From: Ferroplasma acidarmanus Fer1
GTDB lineage: Archaea; Thermoplasmatota; Thermoplasmata; Thermoplasmatales; Thermoplasmataceae
DNA length: 64,000 nt
Assembly (NCBI RefSeq): GCF_000152265.2
Contig: NC_021592.1
Span: 1,488,001-1,552,000 of the forward strand
Direction: 5' to 3'
Of this stretch, positions 36,200 to 43,259 are shown one piece after another. Positions within the stretch are counted from its first letter, which is position 1, and every line of letters starts with the position of its first letter. The notes under the pieces were generated by a model. It ran no database searches and had not been told where the DNA came from. It saw only the letters and a list, made by a program, of their open reading frames with translations. The translations under genes and the position numbers were made by a program.

Positions 36200-37521
36200 G
36201 GTTGTGTATGTAATTATGTGTAAATATAAACTCTCCTGTTACCAATGAATTTAATCATTAAATAACAGGAAAGTATACCTCTTTTGAACACAAGGAGGTA
36301 ATAAAATATGGAAAATACAGATATAAACATATCGGCTCTTGAGAATGTAGATATAGATAGAATATTAAAGGAAGCAATAAAAGAGAAAATAGAGAAATTA
36401 ATGGAAACAGAATTAAATGCATATCTAGAGGAAAATCCAGGAATAAAGAATGGAAAATATAAAAGAGATTTAAAGACAAAGTATGGTGAAATAAAACAGT
36501 TAAATATCCCCAGAGACAGGGATAGCAATTTCCATACAAAGGTAATAGAGCCCTATAACAGATCAATAGGAATAGAGGATCTTATAGTATCAATGTATTC
36601 CAATGGAATATCTACAAGGAGAATAGCAGGTATAATGGAGGATATTTTAGGAAATAAATATTCTAAATCTACTATATCAAGAATAACAGATTTAACCATA
36701 GAAGAGGTTTATAAGTTTGTTAACAGGCCTTTAGATAAACGGTATATAGCAATATTCCTGGATGGATTATTCTTCTATTTAAGAAGGGGAAATGTGGATA
36801 AAGAGCCAGTTATATTTGCTTTAGGAATTAAAGAAACTGGAGAATACGAAGTACTGGGATTCTATTTAACAGTTAAAGAATCACATAATAGTTATAAGGA
36901 AGTATTAGAAGACCTTTATAGCAGGGGATTAAAGGAGCCATTATTGATTGTAGCAGATGGAATAAAGAACTTAGATGAGGAAGTAATGGAAATATATCCC
37001 AGATCAGAATTCCAGCTATGTACAATACACTATACCAGGGGATTAAAATCCAATGTAAGGGAGAGAGATATTGAGGAAATATCTATAGACGCAAATAAAA
37101 TGTTTAAATGTGACAGTAAAGAAGAGGGTATAATAAAATTCAATGACTTTAAATATAAATGGGAGAGTAAGTATCCTAAGGTAATATACAATACTGAAAA
37201 GAATCTGGGAAAGCTATTAAGGTTCTATAATTATCCTTCCAGTATATGGAGATCATTGAAATCTACCAATGCTATAGAACGGTTAAATGGAGAGGTAAGG
37301 AGAAGGGTAAAAACAATATCATCATTCCCTGATGAGGATTCAGCAATGAAGGTATTCTATTATAAGTCAATAGAATACAATTCAAAGCATGCATTCAGGA
37401 AGATGAACGGATACTATAAATGCAAGGATGAAATAAAGGAAATGTTCAATAAGCGGTATCCTTTATAAATACACCTATATTAGATTATCGCATGTAATAT
37501 TTTATTTACAATTTAATGACC
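36200..37521 (+). mobile_element. IS256-family insertion sequence (right end uncertain)
   Basis: The left terminus starts GGTTGTGTATGTAATTATG at 36200, as shown by the matching relic near 17392. The right boundary is uncertain. One reading ends at 37521, where GGTCATTAAATT on the minus strand partly resembles the left end. The other ends at 38966: CACAAAATTATGGACACAATC there resembles the inverted left terminus, and both sides (36193-36199 and 38967-38973) carry ATTAATT as a possible target duplication. In the second reading the IS110 element sits inside the right end. Confidence 0.75.
36308..37468 (+). CDS. IS256/mutator-family DDE transposase
   Basis: This 386-residue transposase has Asp152 (FLDGLFF), Asp217 (VADGIKN) and Glu324 (TNAIERLNGEVRRR), the DDE triad of the IS256 family with the characteristic C-terminal motif around the Glu. 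A CxxxH pair (LCTIHYTRG) lies between the second Asp and the Glu, as is usual. A GGAGGT ribosome site is 7 bases before the ATG. The frame is complete, so the element may be active. Confidence 0.95.
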   Translation: MENTDINISALENVDIDRILKEAIKEKIEKLMETELNAYLEENPGIKNGKYKRDLKTKYGEIKQLNIPRDRDSNFHTKVIEPYNRSIGIEDLIVSMYSNGISTRRIAGIMEDILGNKYSKSTISRITDLTIEEVYKFVNRPLDKRYIAIFLDGLFFYLRRGNVDKEPVIFALGIKETGEYEVLGFYLTVKESHNSYKEVLEDLYSRGLKEPLLIVADGIKNLDEEVMEIYPRSEFQLCTIHYTRGLKSNVRERDIEEISIDANKMFKCDSKEEGIIKFNDFKYKWESKYPKVIYNTEKNLGKLLRFYNYPSSIWRSLKSTNAIERLNGEVRRRVKTISSFPDEDSAMKVFYYKSIEYNSKHAFRKMNGYYKCKDEIKEMFNKRYPL

Positions 37522-37522
37522 A

Positions 37523-38728
37523 TTATGCATACCTCTTATAATTCCCTACCATTTTCTCCTTATATGGTTTATGATTCTTCATAATGCTGTATATATGGAA
37601 TAATAATCTTTTTGAAACTGCTATATATGCCTGTACATTGGATTTCTTTTTTCCTATTTCCCTGTTGAATATATCATAGAATTCCTTATTTTTATTCATT
37701 ACAAGTGAAATTGCACTCTCATATACAGCATTGCTAAGAAATTTATTCCTTACATGTGTTATTCCCTTAGAATGTGTTTTACCTCCTGAACCCTCTATAT
37801 CAGGACATTTTCCTGCATATGACTGCAATTTCAATGCTGATTCGAACTGTTCTATATTTCCTATCTCAGATACTATTATTGCAGAATTTATAATCCCAAG
37901 GCCCCTGAGATTGGTGAGGTTATTAACATCCCCATTATTGCTGCTTCTACTTATAATCTCTTTTTCAATATTCTTTAAATTATTCATCTCATCCCTTAGC
38001 CTGGATATATTCATCCTTATTTTGAATTTATATGCATCATCTTTATCAGGGATTCCTATGCTGTTTTCAGCAGTTTCCATTAGCCTGTTTATATCTTCTA
38101 TTCTATAATGCCCCTTGCTTGCCTTTTTTATCGATTTTATAATATTATCAATACCTGCATTTAGAATACTGTACGGTGTTGCATATTCATAGAGTATTGC
38201 CATTCCTGCAGCAGAATTAATGCTGTACAAATCTGTAAATTCAGGGAATACAGCTGCAAGGTCACTATGTATATAATTCTTTATTGCAGTAATACTTTTA
38301 ACAACAATACTCCTTTCCCTTGAAATACTGGACAATGAAGACCTATTATGGCCTGTATATTCCCTGTATTTAGGATCATGCCATGGTGTAGCTGCTAAGA
38401 TATGTGCATCTTCACTGTCTGATTTAATAGTATTAAGGTTTATCATCTTTCTTAAATTCAATGTCTTCCTTGCATCTACCATGTATACAGTAAAATTATT
38501 ATTTTCCAGGAAATATTTCAATGGAACATGGTAATTCCCAGTAGGATTCATAAATATAAATTCAACCTTATCATTATTGCTCTTCTCTATTTTACTTATT
38601 TTATCTATTAAAAATTCAAAATCTTCTTTTATATTCCTGATCTTTCCATGCCATAGTTTATTTTCTTTTTCATCCTGTATTTCTGCATAATGCATTCTTT
38701 CATGCGTATCAATTCCTACGGATAACAT
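37523..38728 (-). CDS. IS110-family transposase (DEDD type) with Asn at the Glu position
   Basis: This 401-residue recombinase has the RuvC-like N-terminal domain (GIDTH with Asp7; KSDSEDAHILA with Asp104 and Asp107) and the C-terminal Tnp20 domain (GLGIINSAIIVSEIG, SYAGKCPD, EGSGGKTHSKGITHVRNKFL). The second acid of the DEDD set is normally in an E-P-T-G motif; here it is NPTGNYH with Asn61. The reading frame is otherwise intact. IS110 proteins work with a bridge RNA encoded in the noncoding part of the element, and such a region lies upstream of this gene. Confidence 0.93.
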   Translation of the reverse strand: MLSVGIDTHERMHYAEIQDEKENKLWHGKIRNIKEDFEFLIDKISKIEKSNNDKVEFIFMNPTGNYHVPLKYFLENNNFTVYMVDARKTLNLRKMINLNTIKSDSEDAHILAATPWHDPKYREYTGHNRSSLSSISRERSIVVKSITAIKNYIHSDLAAVFPEFTDLYSINSAAGMAILYEYATPYSILNAGIDNIIKSIKKASKGHYRIEDINRLMETAENSIGIPDKDDAYKFKIRMNISRLRDEMNNLKNIEKEIISRSSNNGDVNNLTNLRGLGIINSAIIVSEIGNIEQFESALKLQSYAGKCPDIEGSGGKTHSKGITHVRNKFLSNAVYESAISLVMNKNKEFYDIFNREIGKKKSNVQAYIAVSKRLLFHIYSIMKNHKPYKEKMVGNYKRYA

Positions 38729-38930
38729 TTATATTTCCTCCACCCATACATATACAGGGATTAATGATTCATTAAGCAGACACCTATTACTTTCCCATTG
38801 GAAAGAGAATGCCGATCAGCAATGATGAATCAGGGGAGATTCACAGAACAGTACGTAAGTACAGTATTTATATACTCCCCCTCCCTATACACATCTGGAT
38901 AACTCCAGATTGATTTTTAGTATAGGTTAT
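38729..38930 (-). ncRNA. Candidate bridge RNA of the IS110 element
   Basis: The 200 bases 5' of the transposase are noncoding and rich in inverted repeats. First (on the minus strand) GTATAGG/CCTATAC (38920-38926 and 38884-38890) encloses the hairpin ATCTGGA-TAAC-TCCAGAT (38893-38910). Then ATGAATCA and TGATTCAT (38825-38832 and 38765-38772) enclose the hairpin CTTTCC-CATT-GGAAAG (38790-38805), leaving a large two-sided internal loop. A 5' stem-loop followed by stem-loops with big internal loops is the architecture described for IS110 bridge RNAs. Assignment of target- and donor-binding guides is not possible without the empty site. Confidence 0.5.
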
Positions 38931-39060
38931 TTCTCATATAGCATTCACAAAATTATGGACACAATCATTAATTATTATCAATCTAAATTTTACGATCCAT
39001 TAGCAGAAATCCTACTGGCTTTATAGTAGATCGAAATTATATAAGGAAAACTTAATGTAT
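38931..39060. repeat. Remnant element ends between IS110 and IS200/IS605
   Basis: CACAAAATTATGGACACAATC (38946-38966) resembles the inverted left end of the IS256 element. CCATTAGCAGAAATCCTACTGGC (38997-39019) is an inverted copy of 42149-42171 (19 of 23 positions). Both suggest old element boundaries rather than genes. Confidence 0.45.
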
Positions 39061-39089
39061 GGCTATTCTCTATTTCTATTCTGGAATAC

Positions 39090-39260
39090 CATTAGCTGAC
39101 ATACTCCCACAGCTAAAGCATGTGGGGTTCTAAGGTCGCCATCGTTCCTAACGTTGCCTCTTCAGGGATACCAGTGTTCCCTTTGTACGCATCTCTGTCT
39201 ACGTACAATTGATCTATGCCTTCCTCAAATACTGGACGCAATGCTATGTTGAACGAAGCA
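39090..39260 (-). ncRNA. Candidate omega RNA (reRNA) of TnpB
   Basis: In IS200/IS605 elements the guide RNA comes from the 3' end of tnpB and the right end of the element. Here that stretch ends in the stable hairpin CCCACA/TGTGGG with a short loop, overlapping the tnpB stop. The guide would be the sequence beyond the right end. The call rests on position and the hairpin only. Confidence 0.35.
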
Positions 39261-40162
39261 TTGGCATCAGCATGATCAACGTGCCCGCAATTGTTGCACT
39301 TAAATGATTTTCCTGAACGGTTGCCTATCTGTCCACATCTGCTACACTCTTTAGATGTATTATATGGATCGACATAGGCAACAGGTATTCCAGGTAGTCT
39401 GGCCTTATATTCTATCATAGTTTTAAGCTGATAGAATGACCAGCTATTCAGGGAATACCTGAAACTCTTGCTCGATTTTGCATTTCTTATTCCGTTTAAA
39501 TATTCGAGCTTTATTCCCATTCCATTATCCTTTGCTTCCTGCACTATCTTTCTTGCTACCTTATGGTTAATATCTTTGACTATTCTGCTTTCCCTGTTCT
39601 TTATTCTCTTAGCTTTCCTATTTTTTCCTTTTTTCTGCAGATTCTTCCTCGTCTTGCTATACTTCTTATGCACATGACCTGCTTCCTTTCCAAGCTTTAT
39701 TATTTTTCCCGTTTCTGGATTGCCAGCAACAGCAATATGCCCTGTTGTGTTCCTGTCCACTCCTAAGTATCCATTGGGTTCAATGAGATCATTATCAGGG
39801 ATATTTATAGATACATATGCAAATTTATTATCCAGTTCAATCTGGTTTATCTTATCAAAGTCATTCCTGAAATAATAGTTTAAAGTTAGCTTCAGGGGAG
39901 TTATGGTTATTGTTCTGTCCTCATTATTACATTTTATTCCCTGATGTGGCACTGTCAATTTTATTTTATGTACATCCTTTGCTTTTGAATTCCTGGAGTA
40001 TTTCCTTAATATCTGGTTTGAAATGGCTGATTTTAACCCGAACTGTTTTACATCCCTGGATATAATGGATTTTGTTTTAATGGCAAACTCTGCTATTTGC
40101 CTGGCTTTGTTTAATTCTTCAGAAAAATCTTTGCCATGTTTAATTTTATATGTTAATATCAT
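39113..40162 (-). CDS. tnpB: RNA-guided nuclease TnpB
   Basis: The ATG at 40162 overlaps the tnpA stop (ATGA) and gives 349 residues; an upstream start at 40246 would overlap tnpA too far. The RuvC residues are visible as LGVDRN (Asp), IKLEYLNG (Glu) and DHADANASFN (Asp), with the C4 zinc finger CSRCGQIGNRSG..CNNCG between. The coding frame is complete, so nuclease activity is plausible. It ends EPHML with the stop inside the right-end hairpin. Confidence 0.94.
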   Translation of the reverse strand: MILTYKIKHGKDFSEELNKARQIAEFAIKTKSIISRDVKQFGLKSAISNQILRKYSRNSKAKDVHKIKLTVPHQGIKCNNEDRTITITPLKLTLNYYFRNDFDKINQIELDNKFAYVSINIPDNDLIEPNGYLGVDRNTTGHIAVAGNPETGKIIKLGKEAGHVHKKYSKTRKNLQKKGKNRKAKRIKNRESRIVKDINHKVARKIVQEAKDNGMGIKLEYLNGIRNAKSSKSFRYSLNSWSFYQLKTMIEYKARLPGIPVAYVDPYNTSKECSRCGQIGNRSGKSFKCNNCGHVDHADANASFNIALRPVFEEGIDQLYVDRDAYKGNTGIPEEATLGTMATLEPHML

Positions 40163-40560
40163 ACTTTCTTCTGCTCCTCTATATATTTCCTGACTACTGA
40201 CTCGGATATATGCCCTACAGATTCTATATAATAGCTTCTTGTCCATAGTGTTGGCAGCTTGCGTTTCAATACTGGAAATTCCTGCCTCAGTATCCTGGAA
40301 GTATATCCTTTGAATTGCTGAATAATATAATGCGGGCTCAATACTGGATCTGCTTTTATAAATATGTGTATATGGTCCGGCATAACTTCCATTTCTTTAA
40401 TTTCTATCTTTAATTCCTGTGCCTTATAATTTAATAATTCCTTCAATCTTACATCTATGCCATTTACCAGTACATTTCTTCTGTATTTCGGGCACCAGAT
40501 AATATGGTATCCCAGATTATATACTGATTTATTGCTTCTTGTCCATCGTTCTGACACCAT
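40159..40560 (-). CDS. tnpA: IS200-type Y1 HUH transposase
   Basis: This 133-residue single-strand transposase has the HUH motif in VMPDHIHIFI and the catalytic Tyr near the C-terminus in VRKYIEEQK. It is full length. It precedes and overlaps tnpB. The IS4-type element is inserted 16 bases before its ATG, so the native promoter and left-end structure are separated from the gene and expression may now depend on the inserted element. Confidence 0.95.
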   Translation of the reverse strand: MVSERWTRSNKSVYNLGYHIIWCPKYRRNVLVNGIDVRLKELLNYKAQELKIEIKEMEVMPDHIHIFIKADPVLSPHYIIQQFKGYTSRILRQEFPVLKRKLPTLWTRSYYIESVGHISESVVRKYIEEQKKV

Positions 40561-40696
40561 TACAATACTATATAACCTTAACTATTAGTTTTTTACGTTA
40601 TAGATCATCTTTATTCTTTCTATCAATGTAATAGTGAGTTAGTGTTTTACGGGGTTTATTACCACATTAGATTAGAGAAATATTTATATACATATT

Positions 40697-40710
40697 ACGT
40701 ATATATACGT
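40697..40710. promoter_or_regulatory. 14-bp palindrome before the IS4-type transposase
   Basis: ACGTATATATACGT is a perfect palindrome ending 3 bases before the ATG at 40714. It overlaps the region expected for transcription start and could be an autoregulatory site or simply the promoter. Confidence 0.4.
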
Positions 40711-40713
40711 TAT

Positions 40714-42090
40714 ATGAATAATATGCCAGACTGGGTACTGGAACATAAGGGCAAAGGGATAGAAATAAGGAGATTCGGTGACAGGTATTATGCATATGAA
40801 TCGTCAAGCAGGTATGACAAGGATCTCAAAAGAGCAAGGAAAGTTACAGGCAAATACCTTGGTGTTGTAACACCTGCAGGGATAATAAAGAAGAGCGATG
40901 TTTCGGGCATAAGGGGAGACTATGAATATGGAAATATTGCATTACTGTATGGAATAGCAGGGAAGACAGTACTCCCGGTACTGAAGCAGGTATTTCCATA
41001 CATGTACGACAGGATAATAATATATGTTATCCTCAGGGATATACAGCCACTTCCAATGAAATCTTTAAGGTATTTATATGAGAAAACATACCTTTCAAGA
41101 ATGTATAGGGAATCCATGTCTCCCGGGTCTATTTCCGGAATGCTGTCATCACTGCCACAGGAAGGCATGGTAAATGCAATGGGGAAGCTCACGGAGAAGG
41201 GAGAATATGTTTTAATGGATTCAACAGCCATATTCTCCAGATCGGATAATATATCATTCCTGGAACCCGGCCATAATTCTAAGGAGATACACCTGCCACA
41301 GATCAATGTTATGATGTTATTCTCATCAACAAGGACTCTACCCACATTTATAAGGGTACTTCCAGGGTCAATAAGGGATGTGTCAGCTATGGCAAATACA
41401 ATAGACATGGCAGGTATTGAGAAATGCGTTATAGTTGCTGACAAGGGTTTCTTCTCCGCAGACAATATTAAAAAGCTAAAGAAGAGGCACCTGAGCTACA
41501 TAATACCATTGAGGAGGAATTCTTCCCTTGTACCTGATACTGATGATTTCCTTGGTGTATTCATGTACAATGGGAAACCAGTAAAGTACTGGAAGCCTGA
41601 GAATGGTGTTTACATGTTTGAGGACCCTGTTCTAAAATCAGAGGAAGAGAGGGACTATCTCATAAGGATTCATGACAATATAAGGCCTAAATCATCATAC
41701 TATGACCATTCTGGTGACTTTGGAAAGCTTTACCTCCTTTCCGATATCAATGATGAACCAGAAAGGATATACAGATTGTACAAAGATCGTGAATACGTTG
41801 AATACGCTTTTAATGTGTACAAGAACGATCTTGAGGCAGATAGATCATATATAAGGGACGACCACATGCTTTCAGCATACATGTTCCTTAATTTACTATC
41901 ACTGTACCTGCATTTCCAGGTACTTAACATGATAGATGGAAAATACAGTGTAAAGGATGTTCTCCTGATACTTTCAAGGATAAAAATATACAATACAGGG
42001 AAAACTGAGATGGTAAGTGAAATACCTAAGAAGGCAAAGGAGCTTATATCAAAATTAGGGATAGACCTGGACATATTACGTAAAAAATGA
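40714..42090 (+). CDS. IS4-superfamily DDE transposase
   Basis: The start at 40714 (MNNMPDWVLEHKGKG) gives 458 residues. The catalytic residues are Asp169 (VLMDSTAIF), Asp243 (VIVADKGFFS) and Glu363, the latter inside YKDREYVEYAFNVYK, which is the Y-(2)-R-(3)-E-(6)-K signature of the IS4 superfamily. The general layout resembles IS1634-type proteins. The frame is complete. An in-frame extension upstream to 40642 is not needed. Confidence 0.93.
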   Translation: MNNMPDWVLEHKGKGIEIRRFGDRYYAYESSSRYDKDLKRARKVTGKYLGVVTPAGIIKKSDVSGIRGDYEYGNIALLYGIAGKTVLPVLKQVFPYMYDRIIIYVILRDIQPLPMKSLRYLYEKTYLSRMYRESMSPGSISGMLSSLPQEGMVNAMGKLTEKGEYVLMDSTAIFSRSDNISFLEPGHNSKEIHLPQINVMMLFSSTRTLPTFIRVLPGSIRDVSAMANTIDMAGIEKCVIVADKGFFSADNIKKLKKRHLSYIIPLRRNSSLVPDTDDFLGVFMYNGKPVKYWKPENGVYMFEDPVLKSEEERDYLIRIHDNIRPKSSYYDHSGDFGKLYLLSDINDEPERIYRLYKDREYVEYAFNVYKNDLEADRSYIRDDHMLSAYMFLNLLSLYLHFQVLNMIDGKYSVKDVLLILSRIKIYNTGKTEMVSEIPKKAKELISKLGIDLDILRKK

Positions 42091-42106
42091 AGAGTTAAGG
42101 ATATAA

Positions 42107-42527
42107 TTGACAGATGTACATAATTTATGCATTCATCCCACAGTTAAAACTGGTAGGATTTCTGCTAAGGGATAGTAAAAATAGGGAACAGTATAAGAAT
42201 ACTGGTAGGTTCAGGCCTCATAAGAACCGGTGCCTTCAATGCAAATACTGTTAATCAAAAAAGCCACTCTGGAGTTAATTTTTGTTCTCCTGCTTAGCGC
42301 GGGAGCATATCAGTGTACGGTACATCCAGTTTATGTACCAGTCCTGTCACTGGACACGGAGGCTTACTGTTAATGGATAGGAATATTTCTACAATATGCT
42401 TTAATATTAAAAGTTAAATCATAATTTTTCCTTAAATCTGGCCGATAAGAATTTTATTTTCTGGATGAATTAGTCATAGTTGTGAATATCTCGAAAAATA
42501 TTTATATAGATACACTATGTATAAATC
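42107..42527. other. Left flank of the IS200/IS605 element and spacer
   Basis: The first 70 bases hold the left-end-like hairpin at 42137-42157 and the inverted partner (42149-42171) of the sequence at 38997-39019. From 42190 to 42380 the sequence is richer in G+C than its surroundings and contains a possible hairpin (GTTCTCCTGC..GCGGGAGC around 42282-42306), but no start or complete gene. It may be remnant mobile sequence. Confidence 0.35.
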
Positions 42528-43259
42528 ATGGTAAACGAGTTAATTGAAAAGAATAAACCGTACTATATAAAATCACTGTCGCTTGAGGACCAGTTTTCCA
42601 GATTGGATGCATGGTATAAGGTTGATTTCCTTATTGATAACAATATACTCACAAAAGAGTATGTTATTGAAAATAAGACAAAATTCCTCGATTTGCTAAC
42701 TACCACTGATGAAATGGTTAAAGTACATGCATGGGTACTGGCAAGAAGGTTTGCTGATGCAGGATATATAAGTAAGGAAGATATAGATAAAAGGAAATCC
42801 TATCTTATTCCATATGTAAAAAGTGGGGACCTTACCGCATGGTGGAATGCTATTGACCTTGTAAATGGTGGATATATAGACAATACCTATCTAACTCCGT
42901 ATAAAGATATTTTCATAGCAAGCCTGAAAAGTGATAATCCCAGGGTTGTAAGCGATGCATGGCACATGGTTCCATTGCTATTGAAGGCCGGCGTGATTAG
43001 CAATGCAGATTACGACGATAATAAAAAATATCTTTTTAATGTTCTTAAATCCTCCAATCAGTATATACGGCTGAATGCCTGGGAAACAATAATTGACCTG
43101 GGTGAAAAAGGAATTCTAACAAAAGAAGATATATTCCCATTTAAATCGAAGGCAAAGGAGCTTATAGAAGGAGAAGACCTGATAAAACTTACATCGTTGT
43201 TTGACACCAGTAAAGATGATTTCATAGCAAGGTTGAAGAACCTTGATCTGGCAGACTAA
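42528..43259 (+). CDS. Five-unit helical repeat protein, function unknown
   Basis: This 243-residue protein consists of five units of about 39 residues, each with a conserved Trp or Ala-Trp near its start: LDAWYKVDFLIDNNILTKE, VHAWVLARRFADAGYISKE, WWNAIDLVNGGYIDN, SDAWHMVPLLLKAGVIS, LNAWETIIDLGEKGILTKE. Each unit ends in a helix (for example KKYLFNVLKSS). The pattern is HEAT-like and suggests a curved scaffold for protein binding. The TATA element ATATTTATATAG lies 25 bases before the ATG. It borders the insertion-sequence island. I do not recognise the family. Confidence 0.75.
   Translation: MVNELIEKNKPYYIKSLSLEDQFSRLDAWYKVDFLIDNNILTKEYVIENKTKFLDLLTTTDEMVKVHAWVLARRFADAGYISKEDIDKRKSYLIPYVKSGDLTAWWNAIDLVNGGYIDNTYLTPYKDIFIASLKSDNPRVVSDAWHMVPLLLKAGVISNADYDDNKKYLFNVLKSSNQYIRLNAWETIIDLGEKGILTKEDIFPFKSKAKELIEGEDLIKLTSLFDTSKDDFIARLKNLDLAD

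Larger units (their letters stand above)
40570..42106 (+). mobile_element. IS4-superfamily element with inverted ends and 6-bp target duplication
   Basis: The element spans 40576-42100 (1,525 bp). Its ends are imperfect inverted repeats of about 28 bases: CCTTAACTATTAGTTTTTTA at the left and, on the minus strand, CCTTAACTCTTCATTTTTTA at the right. It is flanked on both sides by ATATAA (40570-40575 and 42101-42106), a target duplication. The right repeat overlaps the last codons and stop of the transposase. The intact duplication marks a recent insertion. Confidence 0.88.
39090..42175 (-). mobile_element. IS200/IS605-type element interrupted by an IS4-type element
   Basis: The element carries tnpB and tnpA in the order seen on the minus strand. 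The right end, after tnpB, has the hairpin CCCACA..TGTGGG (39106-39126), overlapping the tnpB stop codon. At the other side, after removing the insertion at 40576-42100 and one copy of its target repeat, the sequence upstream of tnpA continues into a similar imperfect hairpin CCCACAGTT..ACTGGTAGG (42137-42157). Without the insertion the element would be about 1.5 kb, normal for tnpA plus tnpB. The exact cleavage sites are not determined. Confidence 0.6.

Noticed and set aside
36214-36566. Minus-strand Phe/Ser-rich frames at the start of the IS256 element
   Set aside because: Antisense to the transposase N-terminus; hydrophobic look is due to AT-rich sense codons.
36200-42175. The whole island as one composite transposon
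   Set aside because: The elements belong to four unrelated families with nested, independent ends; there is no pair of identical outer elements around cargo genes.
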